This document shows positions 9,251 through 17,600 of a stretch of 64,000 bases of DNA, in pieces. The DNA comes from UBA11400 sp964473555 (GTDB lineage Bacteria > Bacteroidota > Rhodothermia > Balneolales > HLUCCA01). The position numbers were made by a program, and so were the translations under genes. The stretch lies in the NCBI GenBank assembly GCA_964473555.1, contig CAYYPL010000003.1, positions 62,001 through 126,000 on the forward strand, given 5' to 3'. The number at the start of each line of letters is the position of its first letter. Position 1 is the stretch's first letter. The notes beneath the pieces were generated by a model. It had not been told where the DNA came from. It was given only the letters and a program-made list of their open reading frames with translations, and made no database searches.

Positions 9251-10117
9251 CTAATACGTTTTGGTCATCGATGACGGAACAACAATCGTAAAATCAGCTT
9301 TCTTCAATAATTCAGGATCGATATTGTCCAAGTCATCGTGCTCAATCGTAGTAATCGTCAGTATTTTCATATCTGGTTTAGCTTGTCTTATGTACCAAAC
9401 AATCCCCTCATAGTTGTCACTGTGATAGCTACCATTGTAATGGATGAACCGGTCACCGGACTCATGATACTCAAGTATAAAATGAGCCATAGTTGCGTCT
9501 TTCACTGCTTGTGATTTTGGCAGGTTTTCGCCACCGTGTCCTCCAGCTGCGGCCATGATATCCTTGTAGCCCGGCAGTGTAAGGTCAACCGTGATGGGTA
9601 GCGGAGCCATCCATGATTTAGTCAAATCGGATAGGTCGTCGAGAGACTCGATTCCCTGAGCGTACACCAAAGAGGCATATCGCCGTGGGATGTTTGTGGC
9701 TACCAACTGTAGGTTGTTTAATTTTGCGAATTCAACCAATGGTTTATAATCGGTCTTGTAATTGGTCCACAATCTGGTTTCGCGCTCAAAATTAGCCGTT
9801 GAAAGTAGTCCGCTGGCGTACTCATCCAACAAGACCTGCTGGTCAGCCTCAAACATTTCGAAGCCTAAGCGTAATGGTATTGATGTGTCTGAGAGATGAA
9901 GATCACGGGTCAGTTCCAATTGGAGCCAATGGGCAATTGGATTATTATGAAGTTCTCCGAAGAAGATGAGTTCGTTTTCGAGAGAATGGGTAAGCAGGTT
10001 TTGATAATCTACTTGATTTCCGTTTGCATCAAACAGCAGATAAGCCGACTTTGTTTGGGCATTCAGTACAATCGTGAACAAGAGTAAATGGGTGAATAGA
10101 GTTATAATCCTGAACAT
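9251..10117 (-). CDS. ChaN-family (haem-binding lipoprotein/Tiki-like) exported protein
   Basis: A ChaN-like protein of 288 residues. The core signature FFGELHNNPIAHWLQLEL (starting about residue 52) with the conserved Glu-x2-His, GFEMFEADQQVLLDEY and the second half FIHYNGSYHSDNYEGIVWYI match the ChaN/DUF399 family, whose characterised member binds haem and whose fold resembles Tiki/TraB proteases. The frame extends 17 residues upstream to 10168. The ATG at 10117 is preferred because it gives a compact signal peptide ending at LNAQ. No lipobox Cys is seen, so it is probably periplasmic rather than a lipoprotein. It diverges from the phosphopantetheinyl transferase gene with about 100 bp between. 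Its role next to a sialidase-like lipoprotein is unknown. Confidence 0.75.
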   Translation of the reverse strand: MFRIITLFTHLLLFTIVLNAQTKSAYLLFDANGNQVDYQNLLTHSLENELIFFGELHNNPIAHWLQLELTRDLHLSDTSIPLRLGFEMFEADQQVLLDEYASGLLSTANFERETRLWTNYKTDYKPLVEFAKLNNLQLVATNIPRRYASLVYAQGIESLDDLSDLTKSWMAPLPITVDLTLPGYKDIMAAAGGHGGENLPKSQAVKDATMAHFILEYHESGDRFIHYNGSYHSDNYEGIVWYIRQAKPDMKILTITTIEHDDLDNIDPELLKKADFTIVVPSSMTKTY

Positions 10118-10222
10118 CAAGGTAGTGGGAAAAATGAGTATTATGTGGAATGGGACAAATCGGTACATTCAGATTCGAAATGTATAGTACCTAAAAGTTG
10201 TAAATAGACCTAGTGAAGAAGT

Positions 10223-10867
10223 TTGAAATGTGTTGTCAGTACATATCGTGAAATCCTGGATAGTTATCCATCGGATACATATACACGATTTTTGTCAGAA
10301 AATATACTTAAACGATCGGAGAAATTTGTTCATCCGGCTGATCGTGATCGGTTTTTAGCCGCTCGAATCCTTTGTATACAGGAGCTTTCAAAAAGTAAGC
10401 TTTTCTCGGATTCTCCCATTGAGTTTGAGATTGGACCTCAAGGTAAGCCATTTTTAAAAGCGTATCCTGATTTTAATTGGAGTCATTCCGGTGATAGGAT
10501 TGCCCTGTTAGTTGGACCGGATGCAGGTGTTGATATTGAGTTAGTGCGACAGGTTGAAATTACGGAATTCTCAAGGGTATTCAGTAATCAACAACTCAAC
10601 TGGATGAACAGCGATTTAAAACGATTTTTCATGCTTTGGACGCTTAAAGAATCTGTGATGAAAGCCTGCGGGAGAGGATTTGATTTGGATCCCCTGTGTA
10701 TCGATCCCGAGTTTTTAGATGATCAAGCAAGCTGGACAGTCCGCGTTGACAATCGTACATACTTTGGAACAACCAACCTATTGAAACATAAAGATCAGGA
10801 ATACTATGCGGTTTCAGCATGCAGCAGTTCTGAACTGATCCGCAAAATCTCCCCAGAAGTAAGGTAA
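10223..10867 (+). CDS. Sfp-type 4'-phosphopantetheinyl transferase
   Basis: Transfers the phosphopantetheine arm of CoA to the active serine of carrier domains, which the PKS/NRPS proteins encoded from 14,620 onward need in seven places. It has 214 residues with the family signatures: FNWSHSG (84-90), GVDIE (102-106; Asp104 and Glu106 bind Mg) and FMLWTLKESVMKACG (136-150; Trp139, Lys142, Glu143, Lys148). The start is TTG at 10223, because a stop lies three codons upstream and no ATG or GTG is in frame before conserved sequence. It is 3.7 kb from the megasynthases, separated by other genes. A motif shared with the megasynthase promoter lies just after its stop, so co-regulation of the region is plausible. 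It may also serve the fatty-acid ACP. Confidence 0.9.
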   Translation: MKCVVSTYREILDSYPSDTYTRFLSENILKRSEKFVHPADRDRFLAARILCIQELSKSKLFSDSPIEFEIGPQGKPFLKAYPDFNWSHSGDRIALLVGPDAGVDIELVRQVEITEFSRVFSNQQLNWMNSDLKRFFMLWTLKESVMKACGRGFDLDPLCIDPEFLDDQASWTVRVDNRTYFGTTNLLKHKDQEYYAVSACSSSELIRKISPEVR

Positions 10868-10884
10868 CCTCAAAAACAATTCCA

Positions 10885-10915
10885 TTGTGTATCACCAAGT
10901 ATACTTTGTATATCA
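10885..10915. promoter_or_regulatory. Direct repeat of the TTGTATATCA motif (candidate operator)
   Basis: TTGTGTATCA (10885-10894) and TTGTATATCA (10906-10915) start 21 bp apart, i.e. on the same helix face. The second copy is identical to the half-site of the inverted repeat at 14514-14556 between the ribbon-helix-helix gene and the first megasynthase. It lies upstream of the small membrane protein and DUF697 gene. The function is inferred from the repeated occurrence only. Confidence 0.4.
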
Positions 10916-11069
10916 ATTTGTAATAATTGGGCAAAATTGATAGCTAATACTTCCTTAATAATGAAAGATTTAACCTTAATTTATTTTTAAACACAAAATT
11001 TTTTTTTAAACTATCGCCAGTTAGTTTGAACTACGTGTTAACGGTACCCAATCTTCAATTTGTCTCACT

Positions 11070-11243
11070 ATGTACGTATATATCCTTGCACATATTGTAC
11101 TTGCAGCCATTGCGGGTATCTATGGTAGTAACAGAAACCTTGGATTCTGGGGATTCTTTATTGTGTCACTGATAGTAACGCCATTTATCGTATTGTTTTT
11201 TCTGTTGTTAACAAAAGACAAAACTGTGAAGAAAACCGCTTAA
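11070..11243 (+). CDS. Small two-helix membrane protein, unknown function
   Basis: A 57-residue open frame starting at ATG 11070 and ending at TAA 11241-11243. It has two hydrophobic segments (about residues 3-18 and 27-47) joined by a short polar turn (GSNRNLGFW) and a positively charged tail (KDKTVKKTA), giving a hairpin in the inner membrane. It is co-oriented with the DUF697 gene 36 bp downstream, which suggests a two-gene unit. Small membrane hairpins like this are common in Bacteroidota and no family name can be given. Coding is supported by the sensible topology and start, not by homology. Confidence 0.5.
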   Translation: MYVYILAHIVLAAIAGIYGSNRNLGFWGFFIVSLIVTPFIVLFFLLLTKDKTVKKTA

Positions 11244-11279
11244 CTACGAATTGTTTATTAATCATTAAACTCAACAATT

Positions 11280-11810
11280 ATGGCTACTAAAGTCCAAAAG
11301 GGAACACCTAAGAAAGGAACATCGAATATGGAAGTAAAGACAAACGAGCAGAAATCACTTCAGGTCGTTAAGAAATATATGCTTTGGTCACTCGGAGCTG
11401 GATTAATTCCCGTTCCGTTACTTGACGTTGCCACTGTAACCGGGGTGCAAATGAAGATGATTGGTGAGATTTCTAAGGTATATGGCGTTGAATTCAAGGA
11501 AAACAGAGCCAAAAATATTATTTCGGCACTACTGAGCAGCGTTTCTGCAAATACATTTGCGTATGGTACGGTAGGCAGTGCAATTAAATCTATACCCGTT
11601 GTTGGGACCTTAGTGGGATCAGTAACCATGCCTTTTTTCTCGGGTGCTTTTGCTTATGCACTGGGTAATGTATTCATCAACCATTTTGAAAATGGTGGTA
11701 CATTCCTGGATTTCGATACCGAGAAAATGAAAAAGCAATTTGGCGAAATGTTCCGTAAAGGCAAGAAAGTTGCGACTGACCTCAAGGATGAAGTTGCGCA
11801 AGATTCATAA
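11280..11810 (+). CDS. DUF697-family protein, paralogue of the one inside the lipopeptide locus
   Basis: A 176-residue protein with a Lys-rich N-terminus and a DUF697-type core (about residues 30-160). It starts LWSLGAGLIPVPLLDVATVTGVQMKMI, has two Gly/Ala/Ser-rich hydrophobic segments (e.g. TLVGSVTMPFFSGAFAYALGNVF) and ends in NHFENGGTFLDFD. DUF697 domains occur as membrane-associated tails of YcjF/Era-like GTPases or alone; their biochemical role is not established. A second copy at 42,348 shares the architecture and the HFExGGxFLDxD ending. A clear terminator follows. The link to the lipopeptide is an inference from this paralogy and the shared upstream motif. Confidence 0.7.
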   Translation: MATKVQKGTPKKGTSNMEVKTNEQKSLQVVKKYMLWSLGAGLIPVPLLDVATVTGVQMKMIGEISKVYGVEFKENRAKNIISALLSSVSANTFAYGTVGSAIKSIPVVGTLVGSVTMPFFSGAFAYALGNVFINHFENGGTFLDFDTEKMKKQFGEMFRKGKKVATDLKDEVAQDS

Positions 11811-11830
11811 TTCAACTGTATGACAACAAG

Positions 11831-11870
11831 AAAAAGCATGGGCGAAACACTCGTTTCCATGCTTTTTTTT
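11831..11870 (+). terminator. Intrinsic terminator after the DUF697 gene
   Basis: A hairpin with arms AAAAAGCATGG...GAAAC and GTTTCCATGCTTTTT (small bulge, 4-nt loop) is followed by a run of T to 11871. Confidence 0.85.
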
Positions 11871-11901
11871 TAGATATCCATTCACTTAATCATTGTATAC
11901 C

Positions 11902-13146
11902 ATGAGAATTAAAACAAATTTCTTTGGATTGTTTGCCGTATTTAGTGTTTCGTTGCTTCTAACCGGATGTGATCTTTTCAAAGACACAACCGCAGAAGAA
12001 ATCGTCCTTTCAGCTGAAAAAGTCAGTACGTTACAGGCTAAAATCGACAGTACGTTACACGCTGATAAAATCCCAGGTGCTGCTGTGGTAGTCAGATTGG
12101 CAAACGGGGAAGAGTTTCGATACGGAGCCGGATATGCAAATCTGGAAACTAGACAACCAATGGATGTAAACAACCGGTTCAGAATCGGATCCATCACCAA
12201 GACATTTATCGCTACTGTAGTTTTGCAACTGGCGGATGAGGGGCGTTTGAATTTGGATACATCCGTATCAACATTACTTCCAGACGTTCAACTTAGAATG
12301 GCGAACCAGATCAAAGTAAGAGATTTACTTCGCCATACCAGTGGGATACCTAATTACACCAGCGACATTGGTTTTCTGCTTCAGATGTTCCATAATCCAT
12401 CTTCCTATCCTTCCGAACATGAGATTATTGAATTTGCAGAAGAGCATCCCAGATATTTTGACCCGGCGTCACTCAATGCTTCAGGTTCTCTAAACTGGGG
12501 TTATTCAAATACAAACTACACCCTGCTTGGGATGTTGATTCAATCAGTAACAGGTAATTCCATAGAAGAGGAAATCCATGAACGTATCGTAGTACCTTTG
12601 GGAATGAAAAAAACATATTTCGCAACCAGTACCTATGTCCCTTCTGACTTAGTTCGTGGATATATGGATCTTCAGACCTCTGATTATGCCGGTAGTGGAA
12701 TTCCAGGTGATGGTCAGCCCTATTACGATATCACAGATCTACATCCATTGTATGCCGGAGGAGCTGGAGCTATGATTTCATCCGCGCCGGACCTGGTTGA
12801 CTATGCGGATGCACTTATGACGGGTAAGTTTTACAGTGCATCGATGTTACAGCAACGAAATGAATATGTCACTTCGCAATTTGCCAGTGCGGTTGGAAAT
12901 TATGGTCTTGGAATTGCAAAAGTTGGAGACAACTGGGTAGGACACAAAGGTGGATTATCCGGATATGAACTATCGATGTACAGAAAAGAGGATGTAGCTA
13001 CCGTTATTGTGCTTTCAAACAAAAGTCCCAACGGCCGTAAAGCAAATGGGGATTATTTGCCACAAGCCGGTCCTGCTCTTTTCAATACAATTGTAGGGTA
13101 TTTGTTTGACGAGCCTTACACGTATGCTAAACCAGTAATTGATTAA
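11902..13146 (+). CDS. Serine hydrolase lipoprotein, class C beta-lactamase / DD-peptidase fold
   Basis: A 414-residue lipoprotein (lipobox LLTGC, Cys about 23) of the beta-lactamase-related (AmpC/penicillin-binding) family. It has Ser97-Ile-Thr-Lys100 (SxxK nucleophile motif), Tyr201-Ser-Asn203 (YxN) and HKGG (~354) in the KTG position. Members cleave D-Ala-D-Ala peptides, esters or amides; the substrate cannot be read from sequence. The ATG at 11902 is preferred over an in-frame TTG at 11893. Within that extension lies TTGTATACCA, one mismatch from the candidate operator motif. It is followed 3 bp later by a small outer-membrane protein, so the two are probably co-transcribed. True antibiotic resistance function is unlikely for a lipid-anchored protein of this branch. 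Confidence 0.85.
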   Translation: MRIKTNFFGLFAVFSVSLLLTGCDLFKDTTAEEIVLSAEKVSTLQAKIDSTLHADKIPGAAVVVRLANGEEFRYGAGYANLETRQPMDVNNRFRIGSITKTFIATVVLQLADEGRLNLDTSVSTLLPDVQLRMANQIKVRDLLRHTSGIPNYTSDIGFLLQMFHNPSSYPSEHEIIEFAEEHPRYFDPASLNASGSLNWGYSNTNYTLLGMLIQSVTGNSIEEEIHERIVVPLGMKKTYFATSTYVPSDLVRGYMDLQTSDYAGSGIPGDGQPYYDITDLHPLYAGGAGAMISSAPDLVDYADALMTGKFYSASMLQQRNEYVTSQFASAVGNYGLGIAKVGDNWVGHKGGLSGYELSMYRKEDVATVIVLSNKSPNGRKANGDYLPQAGPALFNTIVGYLFDEPYTYAKPVID

Positions 13147-13149
13147 CCC

Positions 13150-13935
13150 ATGAAATCACTTATACTTACAGTACTCATTATACTTGCTGCACAGTTACAG
13201 GCTTCTGCCCAAAACTGGTGGGAAACAAACAGCCTTGCTTTAGATAGCCTATCGAACGATTTGCTGTTTCACGCAGAAGGACAGTACAGTCTTGATATTG
13301 CAAACGGTACCATATCTGGATTTCTGCATGAAGGTGAAGGCGGATTCAAACTCCGAAGAGAACGTTTTTTGTTCAACGCATCCACCGATTTAAAATACCA
13401 GAAAGTGGAAATGGGACCTCAGGTCATCAGGGAAAAATACATGCTCTTTGAAGGTGCATTAATCTATGATATGCTTCCTTACTTGCACGTTGAAGCGGGT
13501 GCTGTGTGGGAAAGAGATGACCAGCAATATATTGATCAGCGTCTTATTATGTATGCAGGAGCTAATGTAGAGTTGTTTTCTAAAACAACCTGGGGGCATC
13601 CAGCCGGGTTTAATGTCATGTTTGCGTTAGGTGAACAGCGTAAATTATACGTCGATACCGATCCGGTCATGGTAAACTGGGTAGGTTACTTTCAACAAAA
13701 TTTCAGATTGCAGTTGCAGGACAACATCATTTTTACCGAAAAATTTATCATGGTTCATGAATTCGGAGATGATGGTGGATACCGGAATATGCTCAGACTC
13801 CAAACCATATTCCGGTTTACTCCCTATGTTTCTGCTATGATAAAGCACGAAACCAAGTACGAGCAAAAAACGCTGTTCCCAGGCATTGAAAAACTGAATC
13901 ATTTCCAAACCATTGGTCTTCGATTCGAAATCTGA
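13150..13935 (+). CDS. Small outer-membrane beta-barrel protein (DUF481/DUF2490-like)
   Basis: A 261-residue exported protein with a signal peptide ending near ASAQ (about residue 20). It continues as alternating amphipathic strands: GGFKLRRERFLFNASTDLKYQKVE, YMLFEGALIYDMLPYLHVEAGAVWERDD, and a C-terminal strand HFQTIGLRFEI ending in an aromatic/hydrophobic pattern typical of barrel insertion signals. This resembles DUF481 or DUF2490 barrels; which of the two is not decided. It has no catalytic motif. It is the second gene after the serine hydrolase lipoprotein and ends at a terminator. Confidence 0.6.
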   Translation: MKSLILTVLIILAAQLQASAQNWWETNSLALDSLSNDLLFHAEGQYSLDIANGTISGFLHEGEGGFKLRRERFLFNASTDLKYQKVEMGPQVIREKYMLFEGALIYDMLPYLHVEAGAVWERDDQQYIDQRLIMYAGANVELFSKTTWGHPAGFNVMFALGEQRKLYVDTDPVMVNWVGYFQQNFRLQLQDNIIFTEKFIMVHEFGDDGGYRNMLRLQTIFRFTPYVSAMIKHETKYEQKTLFPGIEKLNHFQTIGLRFEI

Positions 13936-13960
13936 CGTACTAGACTCTATGATCATCAAA

Positions 13961-13997
13961 GAGGGGGATTCTCGTTATCGATAATCCCCTTTTTTTT
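13961..13997 (+). terminator. Intrinsic terminator
   Basis: A GGGGATT/AATCCCC stem with a 12-nt loop is followed by TTTTTTTT. It ends the serine hydrolase/barrel unit and lies just beyond the end of the minus-strand ribbon-helix-helix gene. Confidence 0.85.
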
Positions 13998-14011
13998 AAC
14001 AGGTGATTAGT

Positions 14012-14494
14012 TTATATGGATACGGGTCTCATACTGAAGTACACATGTTCCTGATGCAGATCGTTCATAAAAGGGTCTCTTTTGTCGTCCGGAAGCCGCC
14101 TCCATTCGTCGTACAAGATTTGAGCATGCCTGTTAATCGCTTCAATCCGGGTCTCATCTGCATATTGAAGAATATGGTAAACCAGGTACTCTTTTTTATC
14201 TTCATCTCTGCACAAGCTACAGTTCAATAAGGTATTGATCGGAATTACCTTCTGAAACACTACAATCCTGCCCTGATCAAACTCTTTCTGAATTTTATCC
14301 AGCTTGGAAATGATTATGGCACGGATCACTTCCTTGACCTCAGGATCATCACGTTCAAGTTGTTTTAAGTAGCTCCTGATCGCTTCTCTGATCAATGAAG
14401 ATTTCTTTTTCCCGGTTTTTCTGATCCAATGTTCAATATTTTCAGATAACTCCTGAGAGACTCGAATGAGTATGGATTCTGTTTTTTGCGGCAT
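14012..14494 (-). CDS. Ribbon-helix-helix DNA-binding protein, candidate regulator of the lipopeptide locus
   Basis: A 160-residue protein. The first ~47 residues after the chosen ATG (14494) form an RHH (CopG/Arc/MetJ type) domain: TESILIRVSQELSENIEHWIRKTG, then KKKSSLIREAIRSYLKQL, i.e. strand, helix, turn, helix. The rest is an unknown domain with a CSLC pair and many charged residues, longer than minimal RHH antitoxins. No toxin gene is adjacent. The gene diverges from the first megasynthase with 125 bp between, and that gap carries an inverted repeat of TTGTATATCA; RHH dimers bind such half-sites. A role as autoregulated repressor or activator of the biosynthetic operon is inferred from this arrangement. 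The frame extends 16 residues further upstream, but those residues precede the domain and cover the operator. Confidence 0.75.
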   Translation of the reverse strand: MPQKTESILIRVSQELSENIEHWIRKTGKKKSSLIREAIRSYLKQLERDDPEVKEVIRAIIISKLDKIQKEFDQGRIVVFQKVIPINTLLNCSLCRDEDKKEYLVYHILQYADETRIEAINRHAQILYDEWRRLPDDKRDPFMNDLHQEHVYFSMRPVSI

Positions 14495-14513
14495 GTATAT
14501 CTTTAAATTTAAA

Positions 14514-14556
14514 TTGTATATCAATAATATAATATTTTTCAATTAATGATATACAA
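14514..14556. promoter_or_regulatory. Inverted repeat TTGTATATCA...TGATATACAA, candidate operator
   Basis: Perfect 10-bp inverted half-sites at 14514-14523 and 14547-14556 are centred 33 bp apart (about three helical turns) in a very AT-rich divergent promoter region. The right half-site overlaps the expected -33 region of the megasynthase promoter. It probably binds the ribbon-helix-helix protein encoded next to it. Confidence 0.55.
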
Positions 14557-14573
14557 ATAGTTTTTTATTTCCT

Positions 14574-14581
14574 TACATTTG
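14574..14581 (+). promoter_or_regulatory. Putative -7 box (TAnnTTTG) of the lipopeptide operon
   Basis: TACATTTG matches the Bacteroidota -7 consensus TAnnTTTG and lies 39 bp before the ATG of the first megasynthase. No TTG -33 element is found at the usual 17-23 bp spacing, so the promoter would be weak or activator-dependent. Confidence 0.35.
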
Positions 14582-14619
14582 TCCCGTTAAAAATCAAAAA
14601 TCCCTGGTAGTTTTTTCGA

Positions 14620-17600
14620 ATGCAACCTATCGCTCCGAACAACAGCAATGAATCGTCTGGTCATCTCACTGATTTCTCTCACATATTGTCATATAGTGGA
14701 CTTTGTGATGCAATAAAAGCGGCTTCCGCATCGAATAAAGGAATAACTTTCATTGAGGGTAAAGAAAAAGAAGTGACAATGAGCTATACAGAGCTCTACG
14801 ATAAAGCGTGTAAAATTGCTGGTCATCTTCATTCATCGCATGTTCCTAGACATTCAGAAGTCATTATTCAGGCAGCCGATAACATCTCATTTGTACCCAT
14901 GTTCTGGGGTTGTTTGGTTGGTGGGTACAAGCCTATTCCACTATCGTTAGGGTTCACAGACGACCACAGGCTAAAGCTCTTACATATCTGGGAATTGTTA
15001 GAATATCCATGGTTGCTTCATAATGCACCAGACACCTTTTTTTCTCAGCTAGGGCAAACAGCTGCTGAACATCAGCTTGATCGGTTTGTTGAAACCATAC
15101 AAGAGCGTAGTACTTCACTACAAGGTTATGAGTCAAGTGCAGCGCTGGGTACCTACCCTGAATATTCCCAACACGATGTCGTTTTTGTTCAGTTTTCATC
15201 AGGTTCTACCGGTCAACCAAAAGGTGTTTCGATCACAAACAGAAACATACTTGATAACATTTATTACACAACTCGTCTGCAGAAATTCGACCCTAATGAC
15301 CGCTTTTTCAACTGGATGCCATTGACACACGATATGGGATTGATTTACTATCACATACAAGGTGTGGTACTTCAAATGGATCAGTGCCAAATGCCAACCC
15401 AGTTATTTATCCGATATCCATCACTTTGGATGCATAAAATGTCGGAGCATCGAGCATCACATAGTGCATCACCTAATTTCGGGTACCGCTTTTTCCTGGA
15501 TTATTACAACAAAGAGATGTCAACTGACTGGGATTTGAGTTGTATAAAATACCTGTTGAATGCGGCAGAGCCTATATCGCTAAAGATTTATGAAAAATTT
15601 GCGGCGGAAATGGAACCATTGGGCCTCAAACGATCAGCGCTACATGCTGGATATGGCCTTGCAGAAGCTACTTTAGTGGTTTCAATGCGAGAACCGGGGT
15701 CTGGAATGAAATCAGTAAGTCTGGACAGGAATCATCTGGGTCTGGGTACCACAGTTAAGGTTATCGATCCTTCGCATCCCGATTCACTATCGTTTGCGTT
15801 GTGTGGACCTTGTATAGAAAGTGTTGATGTACGTTTTACTGATGATTCCGGTACTATTTTACCAGATGGACATATCGGCAACCTGGAAATGCGAGGAATC
15901 AGTGTGGTTGATGGGTATTATCGTAACCCTGAAGCCACTAAAAATGCACTTTCCAAAGATGGCTGGTTTAAAACGGGTGATTTGGGGCTACGATGGGACG
16001 ACGAAATCGTAATTACGGGTCGATCCAAAGAAATCATATTTGTTGGAGGATTGAACTACTATCCACATGATGTAGAGTCTGCATTGCATGATCTGGACGG
16101 ACTGGGTTTGAACAAGATTGTAGCAAGCGGCATCCAGAACGCGGATTCAGGTCTTGAGGAACTTGTACTATTCGTGTATTACAAAGCTAAAATGGACGCG
16201 TTTCCGCAACTTGTAGAGACCATAAAGGATACGCTTTTGCAACGAATGGGTCTTAGGGCTCATGCGGTGATTCCAATCAAACAGATACCGAAAACAACCA
16301 GTGGTAAATTACGGCGAGTTTTTCTGGCAGAACAGTATAGACAAGGTGTTTATGATGACCTATTGATTCAATCTGGACAAGTTCCCTTTAAATCCAACTC
16401 AACGATATCTTCTTCAAGGCATTCCGCTGATGTGATCAAAGCTGGCACGCAGGCAAGTTCCAATGTTGAAAAGGAACTCGCAAATCACATCCTGTCATTG
16501 TTACAAAAAATTTCGGGACTTGAATCAATCCCTGAAGATGCCACTTTGGATGAGATTGGAATCAATTCGATGAAAGCCATCCAGTTTCATGAAAAACTGG
16601 AACTATTGGCTGATTGTAAACTGCCTGTTTCTATTGCATTTGACTATCCAAGTGTAAAAAAACTGGCCCAATTTTTGAGCACTAAAATCCAGTTGCCACA
16701 AACAGCTGCATCGGATAAACCGGTTGAGCGCATCAACAACAGGGAAATGGCAATAGTTGGACTATCATTCAGACTACCTGGTTCCGTTGCAAATTTGGAT
16801 GAACTTTGGCAAACATTTAACAGCGATCCCGTACCGGTTACCCCCTATCCTGAAACCCGTCCGAATGCTTCAGACTGGGCACAAATCGATCCAAGCAGAA
16901 CGCTTGGGGCATATCTGAAAGATATTTCCGGGTTTGATGCGCGGTTTTTTGGAATCACGGAACAAGAGGCTGCCAGTATGGATCCACAGCAACGCCTGTT
17001 GCTCGAATCGGTGTATCATGCTATTCAGGATGCAGGATGGACGCCCGAATCGCTCAAAGATCGAAATATCGGCGTTTTCACAGGTGTCGGTGCCAGTGAG
17101 TACCGAAATCTGGTCACAAAATCAGGTCTTTCAACTCCGTATGATATTACCGGAAATCTGACCAGTACCGCAGCTGGACGCATATCATACATATTTGGAT
17201 TTCGGGGTCCGGCTATGGCCATCGACACCGCATGTTCCTCTTCACTGGTTGCACTACATCAAGCCTGCCATGCACTTGAGTCTGGCGAGACCGAAGTGGC
17301 TGTGGTTTCGGCCGTAAATGTGATTATTGATCCAAAAGGAACTCTTGGTCTACATGAAGTGCAGGCACTTTCTCCCGATGGCAGATGCAAGACTTTCGAT
17401 GAATCTGCAAACGGATATGGACGCGCTGAAGGGGTCATTTCAGTTATTTTGAAACCTTTAGACAGAGCCATTCAGGACAACGATTCCATTTACGCCGTGG
17501 TTGCTGCAACATCAGTCAATCATGATGGCAGAAGTAACGGACTGACAGCGCCAAATGGTCATGCGCAACAAGAACTTATTGCTCAGAATCTGAGTAAGGC

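Noticed and set aside
11902..13146. Antibiotic-resistance beta-lactamase
   Set aside because: SxxK and YxN are present, but it is a lipoprotein of the broad serine hydrolase family and nothing specific for beta-lactam hydrolysis is visible.
14012..14494. RHH protein as antitoxin of a toxin-antitoxin pair
   Set aside because: The protein is much longer than RelB/ParD antitoxins, and both neighbours (barrel protein and megasynthase) are not toxins.
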